Assembly: GCF_003172915.1 (NCBI RefSeq) | Contig: NZ_QGKU01000010.1 | Span: 1-50,605, forward strand | Source: Meridianimarinicoccus roseus | GTDB lineage: Bacteria > Pseudomonadota > Alphaproteobacteria > Rhodobacterales > Rhodobacteraceae | DNA: 50,605 nt | Direction of reading: 5' to 3' | In this document: positions 8,094 through 18,696 of the stretch, one piece after another | Layout: the number at the start of each line of letters is the position of its first letter | Numbering within the stretch: position 1 is the stretch's first letter | Made by a program: the position numbers and the translations under genes | The notes under the pieces: model-generated | What the model was told of the DNA's origin: nothing | The model's database searches: none | The model's input: only the letters and a program-made list of their open reading frames with translations

Positions 8094-9530
8094 TCAGGGC
8101 GCGGGCCTGTCGGTGGCGACCTGCGCCGCGCCGGTTCTGCGCCGCGCCGGTGTCGGGCGGACCCGCTTTTCGATGTCGTCGTAGAGCAGGGCTGCGATGT
8201 TCTTGCGGCTGGCCTTTTCGATTCCCTCGAATCCAGGCGAGGAGTTCACCTCCAGCACTTTCGGGCCATCTTCGGACCGCAGCAGGTCCACCCCGGCCAT
8301 GTTCAGTCGGAAGGCCCGGGCCGCGCGCACGGCGGTTTCCCGTTCGGCCTTGGTGATCCGGACCGAAGCGGCGATGCCGCCACGATGCAGGTTGGACCGG
8401 AAATCGCCTTCCGCCGCCGACCGTTTCATCGACGCGACGACCTTGCCGCCGATCACGAGGCAGCGGATATCCTCACCATTGGCCTCCTTGACGAACTGCT
8501 GCACGAGGAAATTGGCCTTCAGGCCCCGGAACGCGTCGATGACCGACTCGGCCGCCTTGCGGGTTTCGGCCAGCACCACGCCTTTTCCCTGGGTGCTCTC
8601 AAGCAGCTTCACGATCAGCGGCGCGCTGCCGACAAGGCCGATCAAGTTGGATGTGTCCTTGGGCGATGCGGCGAAGGCGGTGGCGGGCATGCCGATCTTG
8701 TGGCGGGCCAGGATCTGGTGCGCGTGCAGCTTGTCGCGGCTGGCTGTGATGCCGTCGGACGGGTTCACGCAATACGTGCCGATGGTTTCGAACTGACGGA
8801 TCACCGCTGTGCCGTAGGGCGTGATGGACGCGCCGATGCGCGGGATGATCGCGTCGTAGCGCGCAAGCCGCTTGCCGTCGTAATGAACCTCGGGGGCGAG
8901 TTTGTTGATCGCCATGTAGCAGCGCGTGGTATCGATCACCTCAACCACGTGACCACGTTTCTCGCCCTCCTCGACAAGGCGGCGGGTGGAATAGTTTCCC
9001 TCCTCACGGCTCAGCACGGCGATGCGCAGGGCGCGGGTCGGTGCGGCGGCCTTCACAGCTGCCGAATGGTAGACGTCATAGTTGAGTTGCGGCTGGCAGA
9101 ACCGCTGCGAGGGGGTGATGATCATGTCGTCGCGCAGCGCCTGTCTGCCCAGCAGCATCCGGTAGGTCAGCTGCGAGCGGTCCGTCAGCGTAATCTCGAT
9201 CGGCCAGCGATGCCCACCAAGCACGATCTGGCTTTCGATCACATAGCGCCATTCCGACTCGCCGTTCGAGGATGTGACCTCGCGGCGGTCGATGATGCTG
9301 GCCGAGCAAGGGATGGACACGTCATCGCGCCCCGGGATCGGATGAATCGCGAAACGGACCTTGGGCGCGCTGGCCGGGCCGAATGCCTCTATGTCGAACG
9401 CATGCAGAGCGGAGGTGCGCGCGCCGGTGTCTATCTTGGCCCGCAGGGCAGGCAGGCCGAGCGATGGCAGGCCGACCCATTCTTCCCAGCCGATGCGAAA
9501 GCCACCGGCGCTGCTGTCGGTTTCGTTCAT
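8094..9530 (-). CDS. RimB-RimK fusion: retropepsin-like zinc protease domain plus ATP-grasp glutamate ligase
   Basis: The 478-residue protein joins two domains usually found apart. Residues 15-155 match the RimK-associated ATP-dependent zinc protease family ([27 protein letters not shown] with D34, then MLLGRQAL). Residues 165-460 form an ATP-grasp ligase of the RimK type ([90 protein letters not shown]). RimK adds glutamates to the C-terminus of ribosomal protein S6. The start at 9530 removes a 77-residue extension without family features. It diverges from tgt across 224 bp in which I see no clear promoter. Confidence 0.88.
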   Translation of the reverse strand: MNETDSSAGGFRIGWEEWVGLPSLGLPALRAKIDTGARTSALHAFDIEAFGPASAPKVRFAIHPIPGRDDVSIPCSASIIDRREVTSSNGESEWRYVIESQIVLGGHRWPIEITLTDRSQLTYRMLLGRQALRDDMIITPSQRFCQPQLNYDVYHSAAVKAAAPTRALRIAVLSREEGNYSTRRLVEEGEKRGHVVEVIDTTRCYMAINKLAPEVHYDGKRLARYDAIIPRIGASITPYGTAVIRQFETIGTYCVNPSDGITASRDKLHAHQILARHKIGMPATAFAASPKDTSNLIGLVGSAPLIVKLLESTQGKGVVLAETRKAAESVIDAFRGLKANFLVQQFVKEANGEDIRCLVIGGKVVASMKRSAAEGDFRSNLHRGGIAASVRITKAERETAVRAARAFRLNMAGVDLLRSEDGPKVLEVNSSPGFEGIEKASRKNIAALLYDDIEKRVRPTPARRRTGAAQVATDRPAP

Positions 9531-9754
9531 GGCCTGACCCTTGTCTTGGCTGAATGTCGCGGGCGCGCCGCGCGGGCCCCCGGATGCGATCGGCGAGCGG
9601 GTCGGTAACCGGCTGCCACCACCGTGATGCGTCAGCCGCGCACGCGATACAAGACCCGGCCGCATGACAATCTCACCACTGCCCGATCGCCGCGGTGGCG
9701 TTGCCGCCCTGCCGCACCCTTGCGTTGCGGCGCGGCTTGGGTAAATGGCACCGT

Positions 9755-10885
9755 ATGACACAGCGATTTTCTTTCGACCTTAAGGCCACCGACGGCACGG
9801 CGCGCACCGGCGTCATAAGCACGCCGCGCGGCGACATCCGCACGCCCGCCTTCATGCCCGTCGGCACCGCGGCCACGGTCAAGGCGATGCTGCCTGGCTC
9901 GGTGCGCGAAACCGGCGCCGATATCCTGCTTGGCAATACCTATCACCTGATGCTGCGCCCGACTGCCGAACGGATCGACCGGCTGGGCGGATTGCACCGA
10001 TTCATGAACTGGGACGGTCCGATCCTGACCGATAGCGGTGGCTTCCAGGTGATGAGTCTGGCCGAACTGCGCAAGCTGAACGAGGAAGGGGTGAGCTTTC
10101 GCAGTCATATCGACGGCGCGCGCCACATGCTTACGCCAGAGCGGTCGATGGAGATCCAGAAACTGCTCGGATCCGATATCGTCATGTGCTTCGACGAATG
10201 TCCGGCGCTGCCTGCTGATCGCGCCCGGCTGGAAAGCAGCATGGAGTTGTCGATGCGGTGGGCGCAGCGTTCGCGCGATGCCTTCGGCGACAGGCCCGGG
10301 CACGCGTTGTTCGGCATCCAGCAGGGTGGCGACGATGCGGAACTGCGCGCGCGCAGTGCCGAAGCGCTGAGAGGCATCGGCTTCGATGGCTACGCGGTTG
10401 GCGGCCTTGCAGTGGGCGAGGGGCAGGAGATCATGTTCCGCGTGCTCGATACCGCGCCGGGGATGCTGCCCGCGGACAAGCCGCGCTACCTTATGGGTGT
10501 CGGAAAGCCCGACGACATCGTGGGTGCCGTCAAACGCGGCATAGACATGTTCGACTGCGTTCTGCCGTCCCGGTCCGGGCGAACCGGGCAAGCCTTCACG
10601 CCGCGCGGGGTTGTGAACATCAAGAATGCGCGCCACGCCGACGATCCGCGCCCGCTGGACGACAGCTGCGACTGCCCATGCTGCACCGGGTATTCACGCG
10701 CCTATCTGCACCATGTGTTCCGGTCCCAAGAGATCATCAGTTCCATGCTGCTTACCTGGCACAACCTGCGTTATTATCAGCGTCTCATGGCCGACATCCG
10801 CGCTGCGATCGCCGCGGGTAATTTCGCCGGCTTCGAAGCTGCTTTCGAGGCAGGCCGGGCCGCGGGCGACATCCCGCCCGTCTGA
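9755..10885 (+). CDS. tgt: Queuine tRNA-ribosyltransferase
   Basis: Tgt swaps guanine-34 of tRNAs with GUN anticodons for the queuosine precursor. The 376-residue protein has the full family length. It shows the catalytic D93 in [12 protein letters not shown], the GIQQGG loop, AVGGLAVGE, the second catalytic D267 in [18 protein letters not shown], and the zinc site CDCPCCTGY with the following HH. The ATG at 9755 gives the normal N-terminus (MTQRFSFDL), so a 20-residue upstream extension was dropped. It is separated by 132 bp from the next gene. No other queuosine genes are present. Confidence 0.97.
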   Translation: MTQRFSFDLKATDGTARTGVISTPRGDIRTPAFMPVGTAATVKAMLPGSVRETGADILLGNTYHLMLRPTAERIDRLGGLHRFMNWDGPILTDSGGFQVMSLAELRKLNEEGVSFRSHIDGARHMLTPERSMEIQKLLGSDIVMCFDECPALPADRARLESSMELSMRWAQRSRDAFGDRPGHALFGIQQGGDDAELRARSAEALRGIGFDGYAVGGLAVGEGQEIMFRVLDTAPGMLPADKPRYLMGVGKPDDIVGAVKRGIDMFDCVLPSRSGRTGQAFTPRGVVNIKNARHADDPRPLDDSCDCPCCTGYSRAYLHHVFRSQEIISSMLLTWHNLRYYQRLMADIRAAIAAGNFAGFEAAFEAGRAAGDIPPV

Positions 10886-11017
10886 TTGCCGACGGCGAAG
10901 GCTTCAACGCCTGCTGCCGGACGGTGACCGGGTTCGGTCGCGGGCCGTTCCGTGCTTGCATATACCGTGCGATGCGCCAATTTGACCGACAGAGAGTTAT
11001 TGGAAGGAGGCGGTTCG

Positions 11018-11545
11018 ATGGGGAAGACCTGCAATTCGCCGCGCGGGCGCCTCGGCGGGGCATATCGAGCGGTGCGTCGCATCACGGCTGCGTCCGTGCT
11101 GATCGTCGCGGGAGCAGCTGGCGCACAACAGGCGCAGCTTGCGCCGGGCGACTGGGGCGTGCGCTGCGAAGCGCAGGGATGCCTTGTTGTCACGTCGGTT
11201 GCCGACGAACAGAGCAACCGCATGCTGTCGCTCACGCTCGCGCTGCCGCGCACGGAGGGGCCGGTTCGCTTCGCCGTGCTCACGCCTCTGGGAACCGCTC
11301 TCGACAAGGGGTTGCACTTGCGCGCCGGCGTGCTCGACCAGACCTATCCGTTCGCGACCTGCACGCCCGAAGGCTGCGCGGTGCTGCTGGACCTGCCGCA
11401 GCCAGATGTCGTGCAGCTTGCCGCACAGCCACAGCTGCGCGCGACCTTCTACGCCGTTAACCGGCGGGAACCTTACGAGGTCAATGTCAATCTGGAAGAG
11501 ATGGGCGCGGCGCTTGACGCGGCCATGACCGAGTTGGCGCGCTGA
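11018..11545 (+). CDS. IalB-like (invasion-associated locus B) exported protein
   Basis: The 175-residue protein has a long, basic N-terminus followed by a hydrophobic stretch (ITAASVLIVAGAAGA), which looks like a signal peptide cut near residue 36. The mature part fits the IalB family: W-x-V-x-C (GDWGVRCEAQGC), a middle basic strand segment and a second cysteine pair in ATCTPEGC, likely forming two disulfides. Family function is unknown. IalB was named from Bartonella invasion, but relatives are common in free-living alphaproteobacteria. The ATG follows GGAAGGAGG by seven bases, which decides the start. Confidence 0.78.
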   Translation: MGKTCNSPRGRLGGAYRAVRRITAASVLIVAGAAGAQQAQLAPGDWGVRCEAQGCLVVTSVADEQSNRMLSLTLALPRTEGPVRFAVLTPLGTALDKGLHLRAGVLDQTYPFATCTPEGCAVLLDLPQPDVVQLAAQPQLRATFYAVNRREPYEVNVNLEEMGAALDAAMTELAR

Positions 11546-11710
11546 GCCGCGGCTTGGGACTTGCGGCTTCCTGCGAGGGCTGACACTCTCGATCCAAGGG
11601 TGACGATGCGAGTTGACACGCCTGATCGGCGCCACCACCTATGTCGTCTGTCCGGAGAGGGTGCAGCGCTGCCATGCCGGGGCGCGCGCCTGCTGCCATA
11701 AGGAATCATC

Positions 11711-14125
11711 ATGGAAGACCAACTCAGCCCGTCTTATGCCGTTCTTCCGCTGCGCGACATTGTGGTGTTCCCGCACATGATCGTGCCGCTGTTCGTGGGC
11801 CGCGAGAAATCGGTCCGTGCACTGGAAGAGGTGATGGCGGACGACAAACAAATCCTGTTGTCCTCGCAGATCGACGCCTCCGTCGACGATCCGAGCGCGG
11901 ATGGCATCTACAAGACCGGCGTTCTCGCGAACGTGCTGCAATTGCTCAAGCTGCCCGATGGCACCGTAAAGGTGCTGGTCGAAGGCCGGTCGCGCGTGCG
12001 GATCGTGGAATACCTTGAAAATTCGTCGTTCTTCGAAGCGAGGGCCGAACCGCTGTCCGAAACGCTGGGTGACGGCGCCACTGTCGAGGCGCTTGTGCGG
12101 TCCGTGGCGGACGAGTTCGAACGCTATGCCAAGGTGCGCAAGAACATCCCAGACGAGGCGATGACCGCCGTGTCCGAAACCCGCGAGCCGGGCAAACTGG
12201 TCGATCTCGTGGCCGGGCATATCGGGGTGGAGGTTGATCAGAAGCAGGATCTGCTTGAAACGCTGTCGATCGCTGAGCGGCTTGAGAAGGTCTATGGCCT
12301 GATCCAGGGCGAGATGTCCGTGCTGCAGGTCGAGAAGCAGATCAAGACGCGCGTGAAGTCGCAGATGGAACGGACGCAGCGCGAGTATTATCTGAACGAA
12401 CAGATGAAGGCGATCCAGAAGGAACTGGGCGACGGCGAGGACGGCCAGAACGAGGTTGCCGAACTGGAAGCGCGCATCGAGGCGACGCAGCTGTCCAAGG
12501 AGGCCCGCGAAAAGGCCGAGGGCGAGTTGAAGAAGTTGCGCAACATGTCGCCCATGTCGGCCGAGGCGACGGTGGTGCGCAACTACCTCGACTGGATGCT
12601 GTCGATCCCGTGGGGCACCAAGAGCCGTGTGAAGAAGGACCTCGGCCGTGCCGAGGAAGTTCTGGACGCCGATCATTTCGGGCTTGAGAAGGTCAAGGAA
12701 CGCATTGTCGAATACCTTGCCGTGCAACAGCGGTCCAAGAAGTTGAAGGGGCCGATCCTGTGCCTCGTTGGCCCGCCGGGCGTGGGCAAGACATCGCTGG
12801 GCAAGTCCGTTGCGCGCGCGACCGGGCGGGAATTCATTCGCATCAGCCTTGGCGGCGTGCGGGACGAGTCCGAGATCCGGGGCCACCGCCGCACCTATAT
12901 CGGCTCCATGCCGGGCAAGATCATCCAGTCGCTGAAGAAGGCGAAGACGACGAACCCGCTGATCCTGCTCGACGAGATCGACAAGATGGGGCAGGACTTC
13001 CGCGGCGATCCCGCCTCGGCCATGCTCGAGGTGCTGGACCCCGAACAGAACGGCACGTTCGTCGATCACTACATGGAGGTCGAGTACGACCTGTCCAACG
13101 TGATGTTCCTGACAACTGCGAACAGCTACAACATGCCAGGGCCGCTTCTGGACCGGATGGAGATCATCCCGCTTGCAGGCTACACCGAAGACGAGAAGCG
13201 CGAGATCGCGCGCCAGCACCTCATCGCCAAGCAGATCAAGAACCACGGCTTGAAGAAGGGCGAGTTCGAGATCGACGACGAGGCGCTGAGCGAGATCATC
13301 CGCACCTATACCCGCGAGGCGGGCGTCCGGAATCTTGAACGCGAGATCGCCAAGCTGGCGCGGAAGTCGGTCACTCAGATCGTGCGCAAGAAGACCGACA
13401 AGGTGCGGGTCACGAAGGACGATCTTGAAGAGATGCTGGGCGTGAAGCGTTATCGCTATGGGCTGGCGGAAGCGGATGACCAGATCGGCGTCGTGACCGG
13501 GCTTGCGTGGACGCAGGTGGGCGGTGATCTGTTGTCGATCGAGGCGCTGCGCCTGCCGGGCAAGGGCCGGATGAAGACTACCGGCACGCTGGGCGACGTA
13601 ATGAAGGAAAGCATCGATGCCGCGTCCAGCTTCGTCCGTTCGATCGCGCCCGAGATCGGGGTGAAGCCGCCGCGCTTCGACAAGCTGGACATTCACGTTC
13701 ACGTGCCCGAAGGCGCGACGCCCAAGGACGGGCCGAGCGCGGGCGTGGCTATGGTGACCTCCATCGTATCGGTACTCACGCAGATTCCGGTGCGCAAGGA
13801 CATCGCCATGACCGGTGAGGTGACGCTGCGCGGCAATGTGCTGGCCATCGGCGGGCTGAAGGAAAAGCTGCTCGCCGCGCTGCGCGGGGGCATCACCACG
13901 GTGTTCATCCCGCAAGACAATGAGAAGGATCTGCGCGACATCCCCGATAACGTAAAGGATGGGCTGACCATCATCCCTGTTAGCCATGTGCGGGAAGTTC
14001 TGGCCAAGGCGCTGGTCCGTCAACCCGAACCCGTCGAATGGGACGAGGCTGCTGAAGAAGCAGCCGCTGCCGCCGCGCTTGCGGCGAAGGGGGATGGCGG
14101 CGGGTCGGGCGCTACGGCGCACTGA
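11711..14125 (+). CDS. lon: ATP-dependent protease La (Lon)
   Basis: Lon degrades misfolded and regulatory proteins in the cytoplasm. The 804-residue protein has the N-terminal substrate domain (about 1-205), a coiled-coil linker ([20 protein letters not shown]) and an AAA+ module with Walker [10 protein letters not shown] (about 355) and Walker [10 protein letters not shown]. The protease domain carries the Ser-Lys dyad, S676 in PKDGPSAG and K719 in [11 protein letters not shown]. The tail ends in an alanine- and glycine-rich low-complexity stretch. The ATG at 11711 follows AAGGAA. The 165-bp upstream gap has TTGACA at 11613 and CCTAT at 11638, a weak hint of a promoter. It is followed by a terminator and then gloA. 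Confidence 0.97.
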   Translation: MEDQLSPSYAVLPLRDIVVFPHMIVPLFVGREKSVRALEEVMADDKQILLSSQIDASVDDPSADGIYKTGVLANVLQLLKLPDGTVKVLVEGRSRVRIVEYLENSSFFEARAEPLSETLGDGATVEALVRSVADEFERYAKVRKNIPDEAMTAVSETREPGKLVDLVAGHIGVEVDQKQDLLETLSIAERLEKVYGLIQGEMSVLQVEKQIKTRVKSQMERTQREYYLNEQMKAIQKELGDGEDGQNEVAELEARIEATQLSKEAREKAEGELKKLRNMSPMSAEATVVRNYLDWMLSIPWGTKSRVKKDLGRAEEVLDADHFGLEKVKERIVEYLAVQQRSKKLKGPILCLVGPPGVGKTSLGKSVARATGREFIRISLGGVRDESEIRGHRRTYIGSMPGKIIQSLKKAKTTNPLILLDEIDKMGQDFRGDPASAMLEVLDPEQNGTFVDHYMEVEYDLSNVMFLTTANSYNMPGPLLDRMEIIPLAGYTEDEKREIARQHLIAKQIKNHGLKKGEFEIDDEALSEIIRTYTREAGVRNLEREIAKLARKSVTQIVRKKTDKVRVTKDDLEEMLGVKRYRYGLAEADDQIGVVTGLAWTQVGGDLLSIEALRLPGKGRMKTTGTLGDVMKESIDAASSFVRSIAPEIGVKPPRFDKLDIHVHVPEGATPKDGPSAGVAMVTSIVSVLTQIPVRKDIAMTGEVTLRGNVLAIGGLKEKLLAALRGGITTVFIPQDNEKDLRDIPDNVKDGLTIIPVSHVREVLAKALVRQPEPVEWDEAAEEAAAAAALAAKGDGGGSGATAH

Positions 14126-14154
14126 TCGGCAAGCATCGGCGGTTCATTTAGGAG

Positions 14155-14182
14155 GGGCGGCATCGAAAAATGCCGCCCTTTG
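14155..14182 (+). terminator. Terminator after lon
   Basis: GGGCGGCAT, a six-base CGAAAA loop, then ATGCCGCCC form a perfect 9-bp stem 29 bp past the lon stop. The tail is only CTTTG, so the U-tract is short and efficiency is uncertain. Confidence 0.65.
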
Positions 14183-14252
14183 CATGTCTGACGCCCCGGC
14201 CTTGCGCATGCATCGCGGGGTGTTATGTCGGTCGAATACAAGGAGGCAACCG

Positions 14253-14687
14253 ATGAAGATCGAATATCTGCACACGATGGTCCGGGTGAAGGATCTCGAA
14301 AAGTCCCTGGAATTCTACAAGTTGCTTGGGCTCAAGGAACGGCGCCGCACCGAGAACGAGAAGGGGCGCTTCACGCTGGTGTTCCTGTGCCCGCCGGGCC
14401 AAGAGGATGGGCGCGCGGACGTGGAGTTGACCTACAACTGGGATGGGGATGACGGGCTGCCGTCGGACGGCCGCCATTTCGGGCATCTCGCCTATCGCGT
14501 AGAGAACATCTACGACATGTGCGAGAAGCTTCAGGCCGCCGGGGTCACCATCAACCGGCCGCCGCGCGACGGGCATATGGCGTTTGTCCGGTCGCCGGAC
14601 AACGTGTCGGTGGAACTGCTTCAGATGGGAGAGTCGCTTCCGAGCCAGGAACCTTGGGCGAGCATGGAAAATACGGGCCACTGGTAG
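14253..14687 (+). CDS. gloA: Lactoylglutathione lyase (glyoxalase I)
   Basis: GloA converts the hemithioacetal of methylglyoxal and glutathione into S-lactoylglutathione. The 144-residue protein has the four metal ligands: H7 (IEYLHTMVRV), E58 (VELTYNW), H78 (HFGHLAY) and E121 (NVSVELLQ). The VKDLEKSLEFYKLLG start is also typical. AAGGAGG eight bases before the ATG at 14253 decides the start; a longer in-frame frame reaching back into lon has no family support. It is separated from lon by a terminator and converges on the MarR gene. Confidence 0.95.
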   Translation: MKIEYLHTMVRVKDLEKSLEFYKLLGLKERRRTENEKGRFTLVFLCPPGQEDGRADVELTYNWDGDDGLPSDGRHFGHLAYRVENIYDMCEKLQAAGVTINRPPRDGHMAFVRSPDNVSVELLQMGESLPSQEPWASMENTGHW

Positions 14688-14744
14688 GTCGGAGTAGGGT
14701 GGACCGTTCTGGTCCATTCGGTACGGGCGTTCACGCCCGGCCGG

Positions 14745-15251
14745 TCAGTAGATGTAGCGGATCTGGTCGGTCCAGTAGCGTTCGACCCGCCGAAGCGCGG
14801 TGGTGATCTGGCCCATCCCTTCGGGGCCCATTACGCCGCGTTCTTCCAGTCCGGTGGCATGGCGCGCGAACAGCGCTTCCATGATCCGGCGGATATCGCG
14901 CCCTCGCTCTGTCAGCTTGACGCGGACGGAGCGGCGGTCGATCTGGCAGCGCTGGTGGTCCATGAAGCCCATCTCCACCAGCTTCTTTAGATTGTAGGAC
15001 ACGTTCGATCCCTGATAGTAGCCGCGCGTCTTCAACTCACCTGCGGTGACTTCGTTGTCGCCTATGTTGAATAGCAGCAGTGCCTGCACGGCATTGATTT
15101 CAAGGATGCCGACACGTTCGAATTCATCCTTGATGACGTCCAGCAGCAGCCTGTGAAGCCGCTCCACCAGTGCGAGCGACTCCAGGTAGCCGCCCATCAG
15201 GTCGGTTTCGTCGGTCCCATCCGACAGGTTCGGGTGTATACTCATCGACAT
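14745..15251 (-). CDS. MarR-family winged-helix regulator (LdtR-like)
   Basis: The 168-residue protein has a winged-helix domain: INAVQALLLFNIGDNEVTAGEL, the recognition helix region YYQGSNVSYNLKKLVEMGFM, and the wing DRRSVRVKLTERG. A long amphipathic N-terminal helix (LESLALVERLHRLLLDVIKDEFE) and the C-terminal helix should form the dimer interface. It resembles the alphaproteobacterial MarR proteins that include LdtR of Liberibacter, which controls a cell-wall L,D-transpeptidase. That link is from memory and no transpeptidase gene is here. A nested inverted repeat overlaps its start codon, suggesting autorepression. Confidence 0.85.
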   Translation of the reverse strand: MSMSIHPNLSDGTDETDLMGGYLESLALVERLHRLLLDVIKDEFERVGILEINAVQALLLFNIGDNEVTAGELKTRGYYQGSNVSYNLKKLVEMGFMDHQRCQIDRRSVRVKLTERGRDIRRIMEALFARHATGLEERGVMGPEGMGQITTALRRVERYWTDQIRYIY

Positions 15252-15280
15252 TCTCCACGGTTACACGTGGTTGGAATGTC
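15247..15280. promoter_or_regulatory. Nested inverted repeat over the MarR start codon, candidate autoregulatory operator
   Basis: GACATTC at 15247-15253 and GAATGTC at 15274-15280 form the outer arms. CCACG at 15255-15259 and CGTGG at 15266-15270 form the inner arms. The two arm pairs are slightly offset from each other. The left outer arm covers the start codon at 15249-15251. MarR proteins commonly repress their own genes by binding such palindromes near the start. I see no second copy of this repeat in the window. Confidence 0.6.
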
Positions 15281-15285
15281 ACGGG

Positions 15286-15323
15286 GTTTCCCAAAAATTG
15301 GGTTAAGTTCGCGCGGGAACTTA
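15286..15323 (-). terminator. Terminator after the XRE-sdhE pair
   Basis: On the minus strand, two bases past the sdhE stop, TAAGTTC and GAACTTA form a 7-bp stem around CCGCGC. It is followed by ACCCAATTTTTGGG, which supplies a run of five T within a second small hairpin. This fits an intrinsic terminator for sdhE transcripts, and it separates them from the MarR gene downstream. Confidence 0.6.
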
Positions 15324-15325
15324 GA

Positions 15326-15616
15326 TCAATTGCCCATCACTTCGGATTGGTGCGCGGCAATGCGGGTGACCAGCGCCAGATAGGTTTCGGGCGTGGGCTT
15401 CTGCCCGCTGACCCAACCGTAGAGATCATGATCGTTTTCGGACAGCATCATGTCGTACAGCGCGACCTCTTCAGGGGACATGCCAGGCAGAACGTCATCG
15501 GCGAAACGACCGAGGATCAGGTCCATTTCCTTGATCCCGCGCCGCATGGAGCGCATTTTCAGCCGCTTCAGTCGCGCCTCCGGTGCTTCGCCTTCGGGGG
15601 GCAGTTCTCGCATCAT
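15326..15616 (-). CDS. sdhE: Succinate dehydrogenase assembly factor 2 (SdhE/DUF339)
   Basis: SdhE promotes covalent FAD attachment to the succinate dehydrogenase flavoprotein. The 96-residue protein has the signature RRGIKEMDLILGRF, which includes the conserved RGxxE motif (around residues 26-30). YDMMLSENDHDLYGWV follows. The ATG at 15616 overlaps the stop of the upstream helix-turn-helix gene by four bases, so I chose it over the adjacent ATG at 15613. A longer in-frame frame to 15871 runs antiparallel to nothing recognisable and was dropped. The sdh operon itself is not in the window. Confidence 0.9.
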   Translation of the reverse strand: MMRELPPEGEAPEARLKRLKMRSMRRGIKEMDLILGRFADDVLPGMSPEEVALYDMMLSENDHDLYGWVSGQKPTPETYLALVTRIAAHQSEVMGN

Positions 15617-16044
15617 GGCGCGGGGTCCTTCAGCAGTCGGCGTAGCCGCTTTTCCAGAATGCCGACTCGGTCCGCCTCGCGCATGAGGTCCGTGCGGACC
15701 TGTCGCAATTCGGTCAGCGCACTGCGCAGGTCGTCCGACAGCGGCTCGTCCTGCGCGGGGCCTTCCAGACCTTCGCCGCGGGCCGTCAGCAGCCATGTCA
15801 GCGATACGCCCAGCAGGCCCGACAGCATCTGCAGCCGGTTCGCGCGCGGTTCGGCCAGATCTTCTTCCCATTTGTCGATGGTGGACACTTTCAGACCCAT
15901 GCGGCGCGCCAGTTGTTCGCGGCTCATGCCCGCAGCCTCGCGCGCGCCGGCCAGTCTGTCGCCGAAGGTGCTGTTCTCGGCAGTGTACCAGTCGCCATCG
16001 GTTTCGGCGTCGGTGTTTTCCGTCGGAATATCTTGATCCATCAT
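15613..16044 (-). CDS. XRE-type helix-turn-helix protein with C-terminal coiled coil
   Basis: The 143-residue protein has an acidic N-terminal tail and an XRE/Cro domain at about 27-88 (FGDRLAGAREAAGMSREQLARRMGLKVSTIDKWEEDLAEP). A probable coiled coil follows at about 103-139 (LRSALTELRQVRTDLMREADRV). It should bind DNA, but its targets are unknown. It is coupled to sdhE by a four-base overlap and diverges from aspC across 48 bp, so it could regulate either or itself. The start at 16044 follows AGGGTG; an ATG at 16071 is possible but has no better site. Confidence 0.8.
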   Translation of the reverse strand: MMDQDIPTENTDAETDGDWYTAENSTFGDRLAGAREAAGMSREQLARRMGLKVSTIDKWEEDLAEPRANRLQMLSGLLGVSLTWLLTARGEGLEGPAQDEPLSDDLRSALTELRQVRTDLMREADRVGILEKRLRRLLKDPAP

Positions 16045-16077
16045 GGCTTGCACCCTAAGCATCCGCAGCATTCATGA

Positions 16078-17295
<1,218 letters not shown>

Positions 17296-17311
17296 GCGGC
17301 ACCGCAACACC

Positions 17312-18688
17312 TCAGGGGCGCGCCGCCAGGTCGGCGCGCTCCAGTCCCGGCATGATGCGCCACCAGAAACGGTGGGTCATCAGCACCGCGGCGCCGGTCA
17401 GCCCCAGCGCCAGCCCAAGCCAGATGCCCACACCGTCCAGACCAAGCGGAAATCCAAGCAGAAGCGCGACGGGCGCGCCCAGTATCCAGTAGCTTACGGC
17501 GGCGTGGATCATCGGCACGCGGGTGTCCTGCACGCCGCGCAGCAGTCCCAGTGCCATCACCTGTACGCTGTCGGCCAGCTGGAACAGCGCCGCCGCCGCC
17601 AGCAGCGACACGCCGATCGCCAATATCTCCGGCAGTTGCGGCTCGTCCGGGTCAAGAAACAGCCGGATCAGCGGTTCCGGTATGGCCAGGAAGGTCGCGA
17701 CCGTCAGCACGGCGACCGCCAGAGACAACCCCGAGGAGACGATCCCTCCGCGCCGCAGATGGGCGATATCCCCGCGCCCGAATGCGCGTCCCGCGCGCAC
17801 GGTGGCGGCCTGGCTCAGCCCGAGGTGGATCATGAAAACCCCCGTCGCCAGTTGTAACGCAATGCCATGCGCCGCCAGTGCTTGCGTGCCGACCCAGCCC
17901 ATCATCACCGACGACGCGCCGAACAGCGCGGTTTCGGCCAGCGAGGTCAGCGAGATCGGCAGCCCGATCCGCACCACGCGCCGCAGCGCACCCCAGTCGG
18001 GTTTCCAGAGCCGCACGAAGATCTCGTGCTGCGGCTCGCGCCAACGAGCATAGACCGCAAGTCCAGCCGCCGCCACGACATTCGTGCCGATAGAGGCGAT
18101 GGCCGCCCCCCGCACGCCCAGTTCCGGGAACCCGAGATTGCCGAAGATCAGCACCCAGTTCACGGCAGCATTGACCACGGCCGAGGCCAGCGTCGCCCAC
18201 AGCACGATCTGCGTACGCTCCAATGCGGACAGGTAGCTGCGCAGCACCATGATGGTCAGCGCGGGCAACAGGCTCCAGGCGGCGATGGCGAAGTACTGGC
18301 CCGCAAGATCGGCCACGATGCGGGTCTGCCCCAGCTTGCCGAACAGGTCCGGCACCAGCAGAAGCGGCGGAAGCGTCAGCGCGACGAAGCCCAGCGAAGC
18401 CCACAGGCCCATACGCGTGACGCGCCGCACACTGATCTCGTCGCCGGCCTCGGCCGCAGCGGCGGCCAGCGGCATGAGGCCCCAGGCAAAGCCCGACCCG
18501 AAGATGATCATCGTCATGACCAGCGAGTTGGCGACCACCAAAGCGGCAAGATCGGGCACGCCATACCAGCCGATCATCACAACATCGGTCACTTGGATCA
18601 CGAACTGGCCAAGCTGGCCCCCAATCAACGGCAGGCCAAGCGTCAGCGTAGCCCGGGCATGGGCGAAATGCGACATTTGCGGGGTCAT
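17312..18688 (-). CDS. MATE-family multidrug/toxin exporter
   Basis: This 458-residue protein has twelve predicted membrane segments and the two-halves pattern of MATE exporters (LPLIGGQLGQFVIQVTDVVMIGWYG in segments 1-2, LPISLTSLAETALFGASSVMMGWVGT in the second half). MATE proteins expel cationic or organic compounds in exchange for Na+ or H+. It starts 8 bp after dddL on the same strand and is probably cotranscribed with it. GGGG and CCCC flank the start codon (18681-18693), so a small hairpin may hold the start. The substrate is unknown; a role in exporting something linked to DMSP breakdown is inference. Confidence 0.9.
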   Translation of the reverse strand: MTPQMSHFAHARATLTLGLPLIGGQLGQFVIQVTDVVMIGWYGVPDLAALVVANSLVMTMIIFGSGFAWGLMPLAAAAAEAGDEISVRRVTRMGLWASLGFVALTLPPLLLVPDLFGKLGQTRIVADLAGQYFAIAAWSLLPALTIMVLRSYLSALERTQIVLWATLASAVVNAAVNWVLIFGNLGFPELGVRGAAIASIGTNVVAAAGLAVYARWREPQHEIFVRLWKPDWGALRRVVRIGLPISLTSLAETALFGASSVMMGWVGTQALAAHGIALQLATGVFMIHLGLSQAATVRAGRAFGRGDIAHLRRGGIVSSGLSLAVAVLTVATFLAIPEPLIRLFLDPDEPQLPEILAIGVSLLAAAALFQLADSVQVMALGLLRGVQDTRVPMIHAAVSYWILGAPVALLLGFPLGLDGVGIWLGLALGLTGAAVLMTHRFWWRIMPGLERADLAARP

Positions 18689-18696
18689 GCCCCGTG

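Noticed and set aside
11639-14122. An 827-codon open frame on the minus strand across lon
   Set aside because: It is the antisense shadow of lon. High GC content keeps such frames open. The plus strand encodes all Lon motifs.
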